Under the pieces are notes generated by a model. That model made no database searches. It worked only from the letters and a program-made list of their open reading frames with translations, and was not told the origin of the DNA. Source: Chromobacterium aquaticum (lineage in GTDB: Bacteria; Pseudomonadota; Gammaproteobacteria; Burkholderiales; Chromobacteriaceae). Taken from it: a stretch of 46,540 bases of DNA. Shown here one piece after another: positions 18,198 through 26,911 of the stretch. Made by a program: the position numbers and the translations under genes. The DNA lies in contig NZ_JAJOHW010000102.1 of assembly GCF_021129195.1 (NCBI RefSeq), positions 1 through 46,540 of the forward strand, in the 5' to 3' direction. Positions within the stretch are counted from its first letter, which is position 1. The number at the start of each line of letters is the position of its first letter.

Positions 18198-20474
18198 TCA
18201 GGCCGGTTCGGGCGCCAGCGCCTGATGATCGAACTGTAGTTCCACCTTGTCGTCGATCACGGTGATGGTGACATCGCCGCCGGTGACCAGGCGGCCGAAC
18301 AGCAACTCGTCCGCCAGCGCCTTGCGCAAGGTGTCCTGAATCAGGCGCGCCATCGGCCGGGCGCCCATCAGCGGGTCGAAGCCGTTCTTCGCCAAGTAGC
18401 GGCGCAGCTCGTCGGTGAAGTGGATGTCCACCCGCTTCTCCGCCAGTTGCTGCTCCAGCTGCATCAGGAACTTGTCCACCACCTGCAGGATGATCTGCTC
18501 GTCCAGCATCTTGAACGGGATGATGGCATCCAGGCGGTTGCGGAATTCCGGGCTGAACAGTTTCTTGATGTCGCCCATCTCGTCGCCGGTCACCTTGGTC
18601 TGGGTGAAGCCCAGCGTCGGTTTGGACAGCGACTCGGCGCCCGCGTTGGTGGTCATGATGATCACCACATTGCGGAAGTCCGCTTTGCGGCCGTTGTTGT
18701 CGGTCAGCGTGCCGTGGTCCATCACCTGCAACAGCACGTTGTAGATGTCCGGATGGGCTTTCTCGATCTCATCCAGCAACACCACCGCGTACGGATGCTT
18801 GTTGACCGCCTCGGTCAGCTGGCCGCCCTGTTCGAAGCCCACATAGCCCGGAGGCGCGCCGATCAGTCGCGACACCGCGTGCCGTTCCATGTACTCGGAC
18901 ATGTCGAAGCGGATCAACTCCACGCCCAGGATGTAGGCCAACTGGCGCGCCACTTCGGTCTTGCCGACGCCGGTGGGGCCGGAGAACAGGAAGGAACCGA
19001 TCGGCTTTTGCGGATTGCCCAGGCCGGAACGTGTCATCTTGATGGCGCTGGCCAGCCCTTCGATGGCTTTTTCCTGACCGAACACCACGTTTTTCAGATC
19101 GCGCTCCAGGTTCTTCAGCACGTTCTTGTCGTCGGAGGACACGGTCTTGGGCGGAATCCGCGCGATCTTGGCGACGATGTCCTCGATCTCGGTCTTGTTG
19201 ATCACCTTTTTCTGCTTGGACTTGGGCAGAATCTTCTGCGCCGCGCCGGCTTCGTCAATCACGTCGATGGCCTTGTCCGGCAGGTGGCGGTCGTTGATGA
19301 AGCGCGCGGATAGTTCGGCCGCGGTGGACAGCGCCGACTGCGTGTACTTGACGCCGTGGTGGGCCTCGAAGCGCGATTTCAGCCCCTTGAGGATCTCCAC
19401 GGTCTGTTCCACCGTTGGCTCGTTGACGTCTATCTTCTGGAAGCGGCGCGATAGCGCGTTGTCCTTCTCGAAGATGCTGCGGTATTCGTTGTAGGTGGTC
19501 GCCCCGATACAGCGCAGGCTGCCGTTGGACAGCGCCGGCTTCAGCAGATTGGACGCGTCCAGCGTGCCGCCGGAGGCCGCGCCGGCGCCGATCAGGGTGT
19601 GGATTTCGTCGATGAACAGGATGGCGTTGCTGTCCTCGGTCAGTTGCTTGATCACCGCTTTCAGCCGCTGTTCGAAATCGCCGCGATACTTGGTGCCGGC
19701 CAGCAGCGCGCCCATGTCCAGCGCGTAGACGGTGGACTTGGCCAGGATTTCCGGCACTTCGCCGTTGACGATGCGGCGCGCCAGTCCTTCGGCGATGGCG
19801 GTCTTGCCCACGCCGGCCTCGCCGACCAGCAGCGGGTTGTTCTTGCGGCGGCGGCAGAGAATCTGCACCGTGCGCTCCAGTTCGGGCTCGCGGCCGATCA
19901 GCGGGTCTATCCTGCCGTCGCGCGCCTGTTGGTTGAGGTTCTGGGTGTAGTTCTCCAGCGCCCCGCCCGGACCGGTGGCCTGCTCTTCGCTCTCCGCCTC
20001 GTTATTGCTGTCGCGGGGTTCCTGCGGCGGCTGCTGCGAGCGCTGCTTGGTGATCCCGTGGGAGATGAAGTTGACCACATCCAGCCGCGAAATGCCTTGC
20101 TGATGCAGGTAGTAGACCGCGTGGGAATCCTTCTCGCCGAAGATGGCCACCAGGATATTGGCTCCGGTGACTTCCTTCTTGCCGGAAGACTGCACGTGCA
20201 GGATGGCGCGCTGTATCACGCGCTGGAATCCTAGCGTGGGCTGAGTCTCCACCTCTGCCTCCCCTGGCACGGTGGGGGTGTGCTCATCGATGAAGTCGCC
20301 CAACTGTTTTTTCAGTTGGTCGATATTGGCTCCACATGCGCGCAGTACTTCGGCGGCCGACGGGTTATCGGTCATCGCGAGTAACAGATGCTCCACGCTG
20401 ATGAACTCGTGGCGCTTGCGCCTTGCGTCCATGAACGCCATGTGCAGGCTTACTTCAAGCTCCTGGGCAATCAT
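18198..20474 (-). CDS. clpA: ATP-dependent Clp protease ATP-binding subunit ClpA
   Basis: AAA+ unfoldase that feeds substrates to ClpP. The ATG at 20474, preceded by GGAGGAAAACTG, gives 758 aa, equal to E. coli ClpA; the upstream in-frame extension lies inside clpS. An N-terminal repeat domain (about 1-150) binds ClpS. The first nucleotide-binding domain has Walker [11 protein letters not shown] and Walker B ILFIDEIH, the second has [10 protein letters not shown] and [11 protein letters not shown], with sensor [15 protein letters not shown] tripeptide stands where E. coli ClpA has its IGL ClpP-docking loop. The start codon overlaps the clpS stop by one base (TGATG), so the pair is coupled. 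clpP is not in the window. Confidence 0.97.
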   Translation of the reverse strand: MIAQELEVSLHMAFMDARRKRHEFISVEHLLLAMTDNPSAAEVLRACGANIDQLKKQLGDFIDEHTPTVPGEAEVETQPTLGFQRVIQRAILHVQSSGKKEVTGANILVAIFGEKDSHAVYYLHQQGISRLDVVNFISHGITKQRSQQPPQEPRDSNNEAESEEQATGPGGALENYTQNLNQQARDGRIDPLIGREPELERTVQILCRRRKNNPLLVGEAGVGKTAIAEGLARRIVNGEVPEILAKSTVYALDMGALLAGTKYRGDFEQRLKAVIKQLTEDSNAILFIDEIHTLIGAGAASGGTLDASNLLKPALSNGSLRCIGATTYNEYRSIFEKDNALSRRFQKIDVNEPTVEQTVEILKGLKSRFEAHHGVKYTQSALSTAAELSARFINDRHLPDKAIDVIDEAGAAQKILPKSKQKKVINKTEIEDIVAKIARIPPKTVSSDDKNVLKNLERDLKNVVFGQEKAIEGLASAIKMTRSGLGNPQKPIGSFLFSGPTGVGKTEVARQLAYILGVELIRFDMSEYMERHAVSRLIGAPPGYVGFEQGGQLTEAVNKHPYAVVLLDEIEKAHPDIYNVLLQVMDHGTLTDNNGRKADFRNVVIIMTTNAGAESLSKPTLGFTQTKVTGDEMGDIKKLFSPEFRNRLDAIIPFKMLDEQIILQVVDKFLMQLEQQLAEKRVDIHFTDELRRYLAKNGFDPLMGARPMARLIQDTLRKALADELLFGRLVTGGDVTITVIDDKVELQFDHQALAPEPA

Positions 20475-20782
20475 CAGTTTTCCTCCATAACGCACTGGAG
20501 CGGATGCTGGTGTGCTTTCGCATATTGCAACACCTGCTCGACCTTTGTTGCAGCCACGTCTTTGGTATAAACGCCACACACGCCGTGACCTTGCGTGTGG
20601 ACTTGCAGCATGATGTGGGTGGCCTTTTCGCGGTTCATATGGAAGAACTGCTGCAAGACCTGGATCACAAAATCCATAGGGGTGAAATCATCGTTCAATA
20701 ACAAGACCTTATACATCGCGGGCGGTGTGTCCTTTACCCGGGACGCCTCTTGTATGGCATCGTCCTTGAACTGCGTAGACAT
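20474..20782 (-). CDS. clpS: ClpS adaptor protein
   Basis: 102 aa adaptor that binds the ClpA N-domain and delivers N-degron substrates. It shows the full ClpS core: [55 protein letters not shown]. The NDD acidic pair and the His of the ATHIML helix, which bind the substrate alpha-amino group in studied ClpS, are present. The N-terminal tail (about 20 residues) is variable as usual. Confidence 0.97.
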   Translation of the reverse strand: MSTQFKDDAIQEASRVKDTPPAMYKVLLLNDDFTPMDFVIQVLQQFFHMNREKATHIMLQVHTQGHGVCGVYTKDVAATKVEQVLQYAKAHQHPLQCVMEEN

Positions 20783-20868
20783 GTCGGCTTTCGTGGAATC
20801 TGCGTCTTACTTCAATTTGGGTTCCCCAAGAGTTTTTTTCAAGGGGACTGGCACTTTTCCTCTATCAC

Positions 20869-20897
20869 TTGACGATGCGCTGCGGCTTGCGTAGAAA
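20869..20897 (+). promoter_or_regulatory. Putative promoter of the cold-shock gene
   Basis: TTGACG (20869-20874), a 17-bp spacer and TAGAAA (20892-20897). A start near 20904 would give a 5' leader of about 110 nt, a length typical of cold-shock genes. The leader ends with a short GGCT-TCACC-AGCC hairpin and seven T just before the ribosome-binding site. Confidence 0.5.
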
Positions 20898-21012
20898 TGC
20901 AGCTGGTGCTTGGCTTAACTGTTTGGCATTTTTTTGCGCTTGGCAGGCCCGACAGCTCTATTAAGCTCTAAGTTGGTCGGCTTCACCAGCCTTTTTTTGC
21001 AAGGAAGTAAGA

Positions 21013-21216
21013 ATGGCATTTGGTACCGTTAAGTGGTTCAATGACGCTAAGGGCTTTGGTTTCATCACTCCGGACGAAGGCGGCGAAGACTTGTTCGCTC
21101 ACTTCTCGGCCATCAACATGCAAGGCTTCAAAACCCTGAAAGAGGGTCAACGTGTAAGCTTTGAAGTGGTGTCCGGTCCGAAGGGTAAGCAAGCGTCTAA
21201 TATTCAGAACGCGTAA
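21013..21216 (+). CDS. Cold-shock domain protein (CspA family)
   Basis: 67 aa single-stranded nucleic-acid chaperone. RNP1 (KGFGFITP) and RNP2 (LFAHFSAI) are intact, and [16 protein letters not shown] is the canonical start. AAGGAAGTAAGA precedes the ATG. The long T-rich leader suggests post-transcriptional temperature control as in E. coli cspA, but that is inference. Which paralogue it is (cspA, cspC, cspE) cannot be decided here. Confidence 0.96.
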   Translation: MAFGTVKWFNDAKGFGFITPDEGGEDLFAHFSAINMQGFKTLKEGQRVSFEVVSGPKGKQASNIQNA

Positions 21217-21268
21217 TACCGGTTTTACTGTCTGCTTGCCGCAAGGCAAACAGCCCAGCTGATTGATG

Positions 21269-21294
21269 AAAAGCCCGCCATCCGGCGGGCTTTT
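21269..21294. terminator. Bidirectional terminator between cold-shock gene and mdtH
   Basis: AAAAGCCCGCC-ATCC-GGCGGGCTTTT, an 11-bp perfect stem with T-runs on both strands, between two convergent genes. Confidence 0.9.
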
Positions 21295-21301
21295 GTTGTT
21301 G

Positions 21302-22504
21302 TCAGGCCGCTTGCTTGGCCGCCTGCGGCATGGAGACGCCGAACTGGCGCGCCAAGGCGATGAAAGTGATGGCGCCGATGATGGAGAGCAGCAGCCAGGG
21401 CAAGCCGGCTTGCTGCTGGCGCTGGGCGAAGTCGTACAGCCAGCCGCCGGCGAAAAAGCCGATGCCGCCACCCAGGGCCAGTCCCAGCCGGCTGGCGCCC
21501 ATATAGCTGGCGCGCGCGTCCGGTTTCGCCAGGCTGGCCACCAGGGTTTCGCGCGCCGGCTCGGTGATGATGGTGCCGAGGAAAAAGACCCCAAGGACGA
21601 GGAAGGCGGACGCGGGCTGCCGCACCACGGCCATGCAGGCCAGGCTCAGGCTCATCAGCGCAAGACCGGCCAGTACCCGGGTTTCCAGGCGGAAATGGCG
21701 CTCGCCTATGCGCGCCAGCGGGTAGAGCAGGGTCAAGGACAGCAAGGTTTCCAGCCCATACATCCAGCCAACGGCTTGCGCGGAGCCGGTCAGGTGCTTG
21801 ATGGCGATGGGCACCAGCAGCATGATCTGCACGCTGAGCAGATAATAGCCGCTGAGGGTGAGCACCAGCTTGAGGAAGCGGCGGTCGCCCAGCACCAGGC
21901 GGATTGCGTTCCATGCCGGTGCGCGACGAGTAGCCACCCGATAGGCGGGCAGCAGCCAGGCGTTCGCTGCTGCCGCCGCCAGAAACACCACCGCGCCGCC
22001 CAGTCCCACCCAGCGGAAATCAAACTGTAGCAGCCAGGAACCAAACAAGGCGCCGCCCACCGCGCCGGCGCTGTCCTGCATCAGCAGCAGCGAGTAGAAG
22101 CGGCTGCGTTCGCGCGGGCGGGTCAGCTTGGCCACCAGGGCGGAGCGCGGCGGATCGAATAGAGTGCCGCCCAGGCCGGACAGCAGGCAGGACAGCCACA
22201 ATTGCCAGGGTGTGTCCGCCAGCGCCATGGTGGCGAAGCCGGCTGCGCGCATCAACATGCCGGCGACGATCAGCGGCTTGGCGCCGAAGCGATCGGCCAG
22301 CGAGCCTCCAAATAGTCCCAGCCCTTGCTGGGTGAATTGTCGCAGGCCCAGACCCAGGCCCACCGCGGCGGCGCTCCACCCCAATTGATCGACGAAATGC
22401 AGGCTGATCAGCGGGAATACCATGAAGAATCCAAATACCACAATCAGGTTGTCCAGCAGGATGAAGCCCTTGCCCAAGGTCCGGGCCCGCTTTAGCAGCG
22501 CCAT
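21302..22504 (-). CDS. mdtH: MdtH-like MFS multidrug efflux transporter
   Basis: 400 aa, about 11-12 hydrophobic segments. Long blocks agree with E. coli Mdt[113 protein letters not shown] and [24 protein letters not shown] is the loop 2-3 motif A of major facilitator transporters. The native substrate is not known. The adjacent LysR gene is transcribed divergently from an 87-bp shared region and may control it. Confidence 0.9.
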   Translation of the reverse strand: MALLKRARTLGKGFILLDNLIVVFGFFMVFPLISLHFVDQLGWSAAAVGLGLGLRQFTQQGLGLFGGSLADRFGAKPLIVAGMLMRAAGFATMALADTPWQLWLSCLLSGLGGTLFDPPRSALVAKLTRPRERSRFYSLLLMQDSAGAVGGALFGSWLLQFDFRWVGLGGAVVFLAAAAANAWLLPAYRVATRRAPAWNAIRLVLGDRRFLKLVLTLSGYYLLSVQIMLLVPIAIKHLTGSAQAVGWMYGLETLLSLTLLYPLARIGERHFRLETRVLAGLALMSLSLACMAVVRQPASAFLVLGVFFLGTIITEPARETLVASLAKPDARASYMGASRLGLALGGGIGFFAGGWLYDFAQRQQQAGLPWLLLSIIGAITFIALARQFGVSMPQAAKQAA

Positions 22505-22591
22505 GAAATCTCCTTATTTTCATGTCATTCTATGAGGCGCCCTGATATTGTGTAAGAGACTAATCCGTAATAGTTAATATTGGATTTCATT

Positions 22592-23497
22592 ATGTCTATT
22601 TCTTTTGCCGATTTGTGCCTGTTGCTTGATATCGCCGAGCTTGGCAGCTTCAGTCAGGCCGCGGCCAAGCGCGGCTGGTCGCAGCCCCAGGTCAGCCAGC
22701 GGGTGCAGCAACTTGAGCAGGAGTTGAATATCGGCTTGTTCCAGCGCCATCGCCGCGGCGCGGAGCCGACCGCGGCCTGCCTGGCCTTTCTACCATCGGC
22801 GCGGCAAGCGGTGTCGGCCTTGGAACAGGGGCGGGAAATCCTGCAAGGCACGCCGGCCCTGCCTTGCTTGCGCTTATCCTGTTTGCCGTCGCTGACTTCA
22901 TCGGTGTTCGGCCCGCTGTTGCTGGCGCTGGCGGAGGCGCCGCTGGAAATCCGCTGTGATACCGATCACTCGCAGCAGATCATGCAGAATCTGTTGTCCG
23001 GCCTGGTGCAGGTCGGTTTTGTGCTGCGCTGCCCGGCGATGGCGGGCATACAGATGGAAACACTATGGCGTTCGCCCATCGTGGCAGTGGTGGCCGCCGG
23101 GCATCCGCTGGCGGAGAAGGAACAGCCGCTGCGCCTGGAGGAAGTGGCGTCTTACCGGATTGCGCCTCAATACTGGGGCGTGGAGTGTGATGAGTTGATA
23201 CGCCGGCTGCGGCTGGCGCGCACGGTGGCGCAGCCCATTCATGCGGTACAGCCGGCGTCGGCGGCCAGGGAGCTGGCCATGCGCCATGGCTTTCTGTGTT
23301 TCCTGCCGGAGTTGTCTATTCAGTCCGATCTGGCCGAGGGTGTGCTGCGCAGGGTGAGGATTGCCGATCTGCCGGCCTGGCAGTGGGAGGTCACCATGGC
23401 ATGGCGGACCGGCAAACGGCGGGATGCAGGCAAGGAATTGGTGCTGCGAGCCGCCCGGGCGCTGGCAGAGCGCTGGGCGTCAATGGCGGCCGCTTAG
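22592..23497 (+). CDS. LysR-family transcriptional regulator
   Basis: 301 aa from the ATG at 22592 (a TTG at 22580 is the longer option). The winged helix-turn-helix covers about residues 4-65 (LDIAELGSFSQAAAKRGWSQPQVSQRVQQLEQELN), followed by a periplasmic-binding-like effector domain. It is divergent from mdtH; the shared AT-rich promoter contains AATCC (22562-22566) and GGATT (22582-22586), a possible half-site pair. Its last 18 bp overlap the 3' end of the convergent GntR gene. No plus-strand terminator is evident before 24611, so its transcript may run antisense through the GntR gene. Confidence 0.92.
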   Translation: MSISFADLCLLLDIAELGSFSQAAAKRGWSQPQVSQRVQQLEQELNIGLFQRHRRGAEPTAACLAFLPSARQAVSALEQGREILQGTPALPCLRLSCLPSLTSSVFGPLLLALAEAPLEIRCDTDHSQQIMQNLLSGLVQVGFVLRCPAMAGIQMETLWRSPIVAVVAAGHPLAEKEQPLRLEEVASYRIAPQYWGVECDELIRRLRLARTVAQPIHAVQPASAARELAMRHGFLCFLPELSIQSDLAEGVLRRVRIADLPAWQWEVTMAWRTGKRRDAGKELVLRAARALAERWASMAAA

Positions 23498-24148
23498 CGA
23501 TTCGGCGGCGCCTTGTGCCAGCAAGCTGTATTGCTGGCCGAAGGCCGCCACCATCTGGCGCAGTTTGGCGGTGTCGCGGGCGATGATGGTCTTGAGCAGG
23601 TTTTCCAGGAACTGCTGGGTCTGGTCCATCTGGCTTTTGCCGGCGCGCAGAATGGCGAACAGGCAGCGCTGAGTCAGCGGCAGCAGATCCTTCAGCGTGC
23701 TCTCCAGATAGCGATTGCCGGCATAGCGGTACAAGGTGTCGAGAAAGTCGACGCCGTGTTCGTAAAAGCCTTGCAGATCATCGCGGCGGTTGCATTCGGC
23801 CAACTGGGTGGTGACTTCGAAGAAGTGGGCCAGGTCGTCGTTTTGCCAGGAGGTGGCGAGATTACAGACCGCCTGGTCCAGCAGCAGGAACCAGAGTTCG
23901 AAGAAGTGGCGCACATCGTCGCCGGTGATGCTGGACACCACCGCGCCGCGGCGCGGGAAAATCTCCACCAGGTGGCGGCGTTGCAGGATCAGCAAAGCTT
24001 CGCGCACGGACCCGCGGCTGACTTCCAGTTCCGACGCAATGCGCAATTCCTGGATGCGCTCTCCGGCTTGCATCGTACCTTGTATGATTTGTTTGCCCAG
24101 GTATTGGGCGATTTGTTCAGTCAGTGAGTCGTTCGCCTTGAACGTCAT
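23480..24148 (-). CDS. GntR-family regulator, FadR/FCD subfamily
   Basis: 222 aa. N-terminal winged helix (about 5-75) with MQAGERIQELRIASELEVSRGSVREALLILQRRHLVEIFPRRGAVV, followed by an all-helical FCD ligand domain (about 85-215) with typical Asp/His positions (FYEHGVDFLDTLYRYAGNRYL). Members sense small carboxylates. No target operon sits beside it. The upstream 220 bp are AT-rich and hold its likely promoter. It overlaps the LysR gene tail to tail by 18 bp. Confidence 0.92.
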   Translation of the reverse strand: MTFKANDSLTEQIAQYLGKQIIQGTMQAGERIQELRIASELEVSRGSVREALLILQRRHLVEIFPRRGAVVSSITGDDVRHFFELWFLLLDQAVCNLATSWQNDDLAHFFEVTTQLAECNRRDDLQGFYEHGVDFLDTLYRYAGNRYLESTLKDLLPLTQRCLFAILRAGKSQMDQTQQFLENLLKTIIARDTAKLRQMVAAFGQQYSLLAQGAAESLSGRH

Positions 24149-24328
24149 CTTGCTCTCCGGAATAGAATATTATTATTTTCCTATGTTTGATATCGGGCGG
24201 CAATCAAACCGTGATGTTTGTCTGGCAGTAGTTTGTCCGACAGATTGTTATAGTCAAAACATTATCAATAACTTCGGCGCAAACTGTTGTCAACTTGCCG
24301 CACATATCGGGCATCGGGAAGTTTTTAC

Positions 24329-24631
24329 TTGCGCATTCATCATATCAATCATACGATTAAAACGCTTGTTTTAAATGGCTGACACGAGAGGGGCTATCTC
24401 AAATAAGCAAAAGGCGGCGGCGGGTTTTCGCGGCGTCGTCTTGCGGAGCCGGCAGGCGCTGGTCCGCGCTGGAACAGCAGCTCGCAGGTGATGAAAGGCG
24501 CAAGCCGTTCACGCCGCCAAGCGGGTCATCCGGCGGGGCGCTGGGAGCAGGCGCGGCATTCGCGAACTCAAGCGGGTTGTGTCCGGTGTGGAACCGGGAG
24601 TGTGATTCAGGCCTTCGCCATTGGCGAAGGC
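24329..24631 (+). ncRNA. Candidate small RNA with promoter and intrinsic terminator
   Basis: TTGCGC (24329-24334), a 17-bp spacer and TACGAT (24352-24357) could start a transcript near 24364 that ends at the hairpin 24611-24631, about 265 nt. The transcript would include a GNRA-loop hairpin near 24494-24504. I do not recognise a known RNA family (not tRNA, 4.5S, RNase P or tmRNA). A 38-codon frame at 24375 lacks a ribosome-binding site. The alternative is that the terminator ends a long LysR mRNA. Confidence 0.3.
24611..24631 (+). terminator. Strong plus-strand terminator without an upstream plus-strand gene nearby
   Basis: GCCTTCGCC-ATT-GGCGAAGGC is a perfect 9-bp stem followed by CTTTTTTC. 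On the minus strand the hairpin is followed by CTGAATC, so it is not the ubiG terminator. The nearest plus-strand gene stops at 23497. Confidence 0.8.
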
Positions 24632-24646
24632 CTTTTTTCTTGCGGT

Positions 24647-25345
24647 TTATTCGGGGCGGCGGCAGGCCATCAGATAATTGACGTCGGTGTCCTCGCCCAG
24701 CGCGTAGATGCGCGTCAACGGGTTGTAGCCCATGCCGCAGACCGTTTCCAGTTCCAGGCCGGCGTTGCGGGCCATGCGCGACAATTCGGAGGGCTTGAGG
24801 AAGCGCGCATATTCATGGGTGCCTCGCGGCAGCATGTTCAGCACGTATTCGGCGCCTATCACCGCCAGCAAGTAGGATTTGGCGTTGCGGTTCAAGGTGG
24901 AGAAGAACACCCAGCCGCCAGGCTTCACCAGGCTGGCGCAGCTGCGCACCACGCTTTGCGGGTCCGGCACGTGTTCCAGCATTTCCATGCAGGTGACCAC
25001 GTCGAAGCTGGCCGGCGCTTCCGCCGCCAGCTCTTCCACCGCCACACAGCGGTAATCCACCGTCACGCCGGATTCCAGGCTGTGCAATTGCGCCACTTTC
25101 AGCGACTTCTTGGCCAGATCGATGCCGGTGACGCCGGCGCCGCGCACGGCCATACTTTCCGCCAGGATGCCGCCGCCGCAGCCCACGTCCAGCACTTGCT
25201 TGCCGGCGATGGCGGCGCGGCTGTCGATGAAGTCCAGACGCAGCGGGTTGATTTCATGCAGCGGCTTGAATTCGCCGCTCATATCCCACCATTTGTGCGC
25301 CAGCTGGCTGAATTTATCGATTTCGGTTTCGTCTACATTGATCAT
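24647..25345 (-). CDS. ubiG: Ubiquinone biosynthesis O-methyltransferase UbiG
   Basis: 232 aa SAM-dependent methyltransferase doing both O-methylations of ubiquinone synthesis. The start [22 protein letters not shown] motif [36 protein letters not shown] and the late [14 protein letters not shown] match UbiG throughout. It begins 2 bp after the mtaD stop, so both are on one mRNA; the mtaD-ubiG pairing also occurs in Pseudomonas. Confidence 0.96.
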   Translation of the reverse strand: MINVDETEIDKFSQLAHKWWDMSGEFKPLHEINPLRLDFIDSRAAIAGKQVLDVGCGGGILAESMAVRGAGVTGIDLAKKSLKVAQLHSLESGVTVDYRCVAVEELAAEAPASFDVVTCMEMLEHVPDPQSVVRSCASLVKPGGWVFFSTLNRNAKSYLLAVIGAEYVLNMLPRGTHEYARFLKPSELSRMARNAGLELETVCGMGYNPLTRIYALGEDTDVNYLMACRRPE

Positions 25346-25347
25346 GA

Positions 25348-26667
25348 TTATTTAGCCAGGATGCGGTGACGCCAGTCTTCGGCGCGGGCCTTGAGCGCGG
25401 CTTCGTCCAGGGTCTTGAGTTGGCGTTGTTCCAAGAGGGCCTGGCCTTTGACCCAGACATGGCTGACTTGTTCGCGGCCTGCCGCGTACACCACGTGGGA
25501 GATGGGGTCGAAGGCCGGCGCGGTTTCGATGGCGGACAGATCGATGGCGATCAGGTCCGCCTGCTTGCCGGCGACGATGGAGCCGACCTTGTCGTCGATG
25601 CCCAGCGCGCGCGCGCCGTTGAGGGTGGCCATGCGGATGGCGGTGGCCGCCGGCACCGAGGTGGGGTCCAGCGTGCCCACTTTGGCCAGCAGCGCAGCCA
25701 GGCGGGTTTCCGCCAGCATGTCCAGCTTGTTGTTGGAGGCGGCGCCGTCGGTGCCTATGCCCACGGCGATGCCGGCTTGCAGCATCTTGGGAATGGGAGC
25801 GATGCCGGAGGCCAGCTTCATATTGGACGACGGGTTATGCGCCACCGACACGCCATGCTTGGCCACCAGTTCGATTTCCTCATCGTTCAGGTGCACCATG
25901 TGGGCGGCCACCAGCCGCGGCGACAGCAGGCCCAGTTGCTGCAGGCGCGCCAGCGGGCGCTGATGGTGTTCCTTGACGCTGTTGCCGACCTCGTCCGCGG
26001 TTTCGTGGATGTGGCAGTGGATCAGCATGTCTTCCTGTTCCGCCAGCGTCACCACCTTGGCGAAGGTGTCGTCCGATACGGTATAGGGCGCGTGCGGCGC
26101 CAGCGTGAAGGTGATCAGCTCCTCGCCCAGGAATTGGCGGCGCTCGGCCAGTGATTTGCTGATGTAGTCGTCGGCATTGCTGGCGTAGTTGGTGGGGAAC
26201 TCCAGGATGGAACAGCCGACGAAGGTACGCATGCCGGAGGCCAGGCCGGCACGCGCCATCGCGCCATGATAGAAGTACATATCATTGATGGTGGTGGTGC
26301 CGCAGCGGATCATTTCCCCCATTGCCAGCAGCGCGCCGTCGAACACGAAGTCGTCACGCACGTGCTTGCCCTCGGCCGGCCAGATATGGTTGGTCAGCCA
26401 GTCCATCAACGCCTTGTCGTCGGCCATGCCGCGCAACAGCGTCATCGCGGAGTGGCCATGCAGATTGATCAGGCCCGGCATCAGCACATGATTGGGCAAG
26501 TCCACGCGCTGATCCGCTTCCAGCGCGCTGGCTTGGTTAGCTGGAATAATCGCGGCAATCCTGCCATCCTTCAAAGCAATGGCGTGGTTTTCCAGGATTT
26601 CACCATCTTTCTCTACAGTGATAATCCAGCGGGCGGTGATAATTTTGTCATAACGGGACTGGGACAT
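25348..26667 (-). CDS. mtaD: TRZ/ATZ-family amidohydrolase, probable 5'-methylthioadenosine/S-adenosylhomocysteine deaminase
   Basis: 439 aa from the ATG at 26667 (AGGATT upstream; a longer frame to 26772 looks unrelated). Metal ligands of the amidohydrolase fold are visible: HGH (H70, H72), a His in [13 protein letters not shown], a His in [11 protein letters not shown], and the Asp in [11 protein letters not shown]. The family deaminates adenosine or guanine derivatives. MtaD of Pseudomonas converts methylthioadenosine to methylthioinosine and lies next to ubiG as here, which favours this substrate, though sequence alone cannot exclude another purine. Confidence 0.85.
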   Translation of the reverse strand: MSQSRYDKIITARWIITVEKDGEILENHAIALKDGRIAAIIPANQASALEADQRVDLPNHVLMPGLINLHGHSAMTLLRGMADDKALMDWLTNHIWPAEGKHVRDDFVFDGALLAMGEMIRCGTTTINDMYFYHGAMARAGLASGMRTFVGCSILEFPTNYASNADDYISKSLAERRQFLGEELITFTLAPHAPYTVSDDTFAKVVTLAEQEDMLIHCHIHETADEVGNSVKEHHQRPLARLQQLGLLSPRLVAAHMVHLNDEEIELVAKHGVSVAHNPSSNMKLASGIAPIPKMLQAGIAVGIGTDGAASNNKLDMLAETRLAALLAKVGTLDPTSVPAATAIRMATLNGARALGIDDKVGSIVAGKQADLIAIDLSAIETAPAFDPISHVVYAAGREQVSHVWVKGQALLEQRQLKTLDEAALKARAEDWRHRILAK

Positions 26668-26911
26668 GGGGCAATCCTGGCGCGATTTGAAGTGTGGTGG
26701 ATTGTAGGCCGAGGCTAATGGCAAGGCAATGATGCAAGCCGTCGCGCAAGGCAGACGCAAGGCTTGTTTCAACCGGGCTTGACATCGCGATGACTAGTGA
26801 ATATTCCAGCATTTTGCGGTGATTATCCGGTGTATACTTTTGAAAATATGAACAACTGACGCATGGGCTCAAATTGCCTGCGGCTAATGGCGAGCGATAA
26901 TAAACGCAAAC

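Larger units (their letters stand above)
24149..24646. other. 498-bp intergenic region upstream of the GntR gene and downstream of ubiG
   Basis: No supported protein gene. The part up to 24374 is AT-rich and contains the GntR leader and a possible plus-strand promoter (24329-24357). The part 24375-24610 is GC-rich with potential hairpins, for example a GGC-GCAA-GCC tetraloop stem at about 24494-24504. A strong plus-strand terminator closes it at 24611-24631. Confidence 0.7.

Noticed and set aside
24375-24491. 38-codon frame (MADTRGAISNKQ...) in the 24.4-kb intergenic region
   Set aside because: No ribosome-binding site and random-looking Arg/Ala composition; kept only as part of the candidate non-coding transcript.
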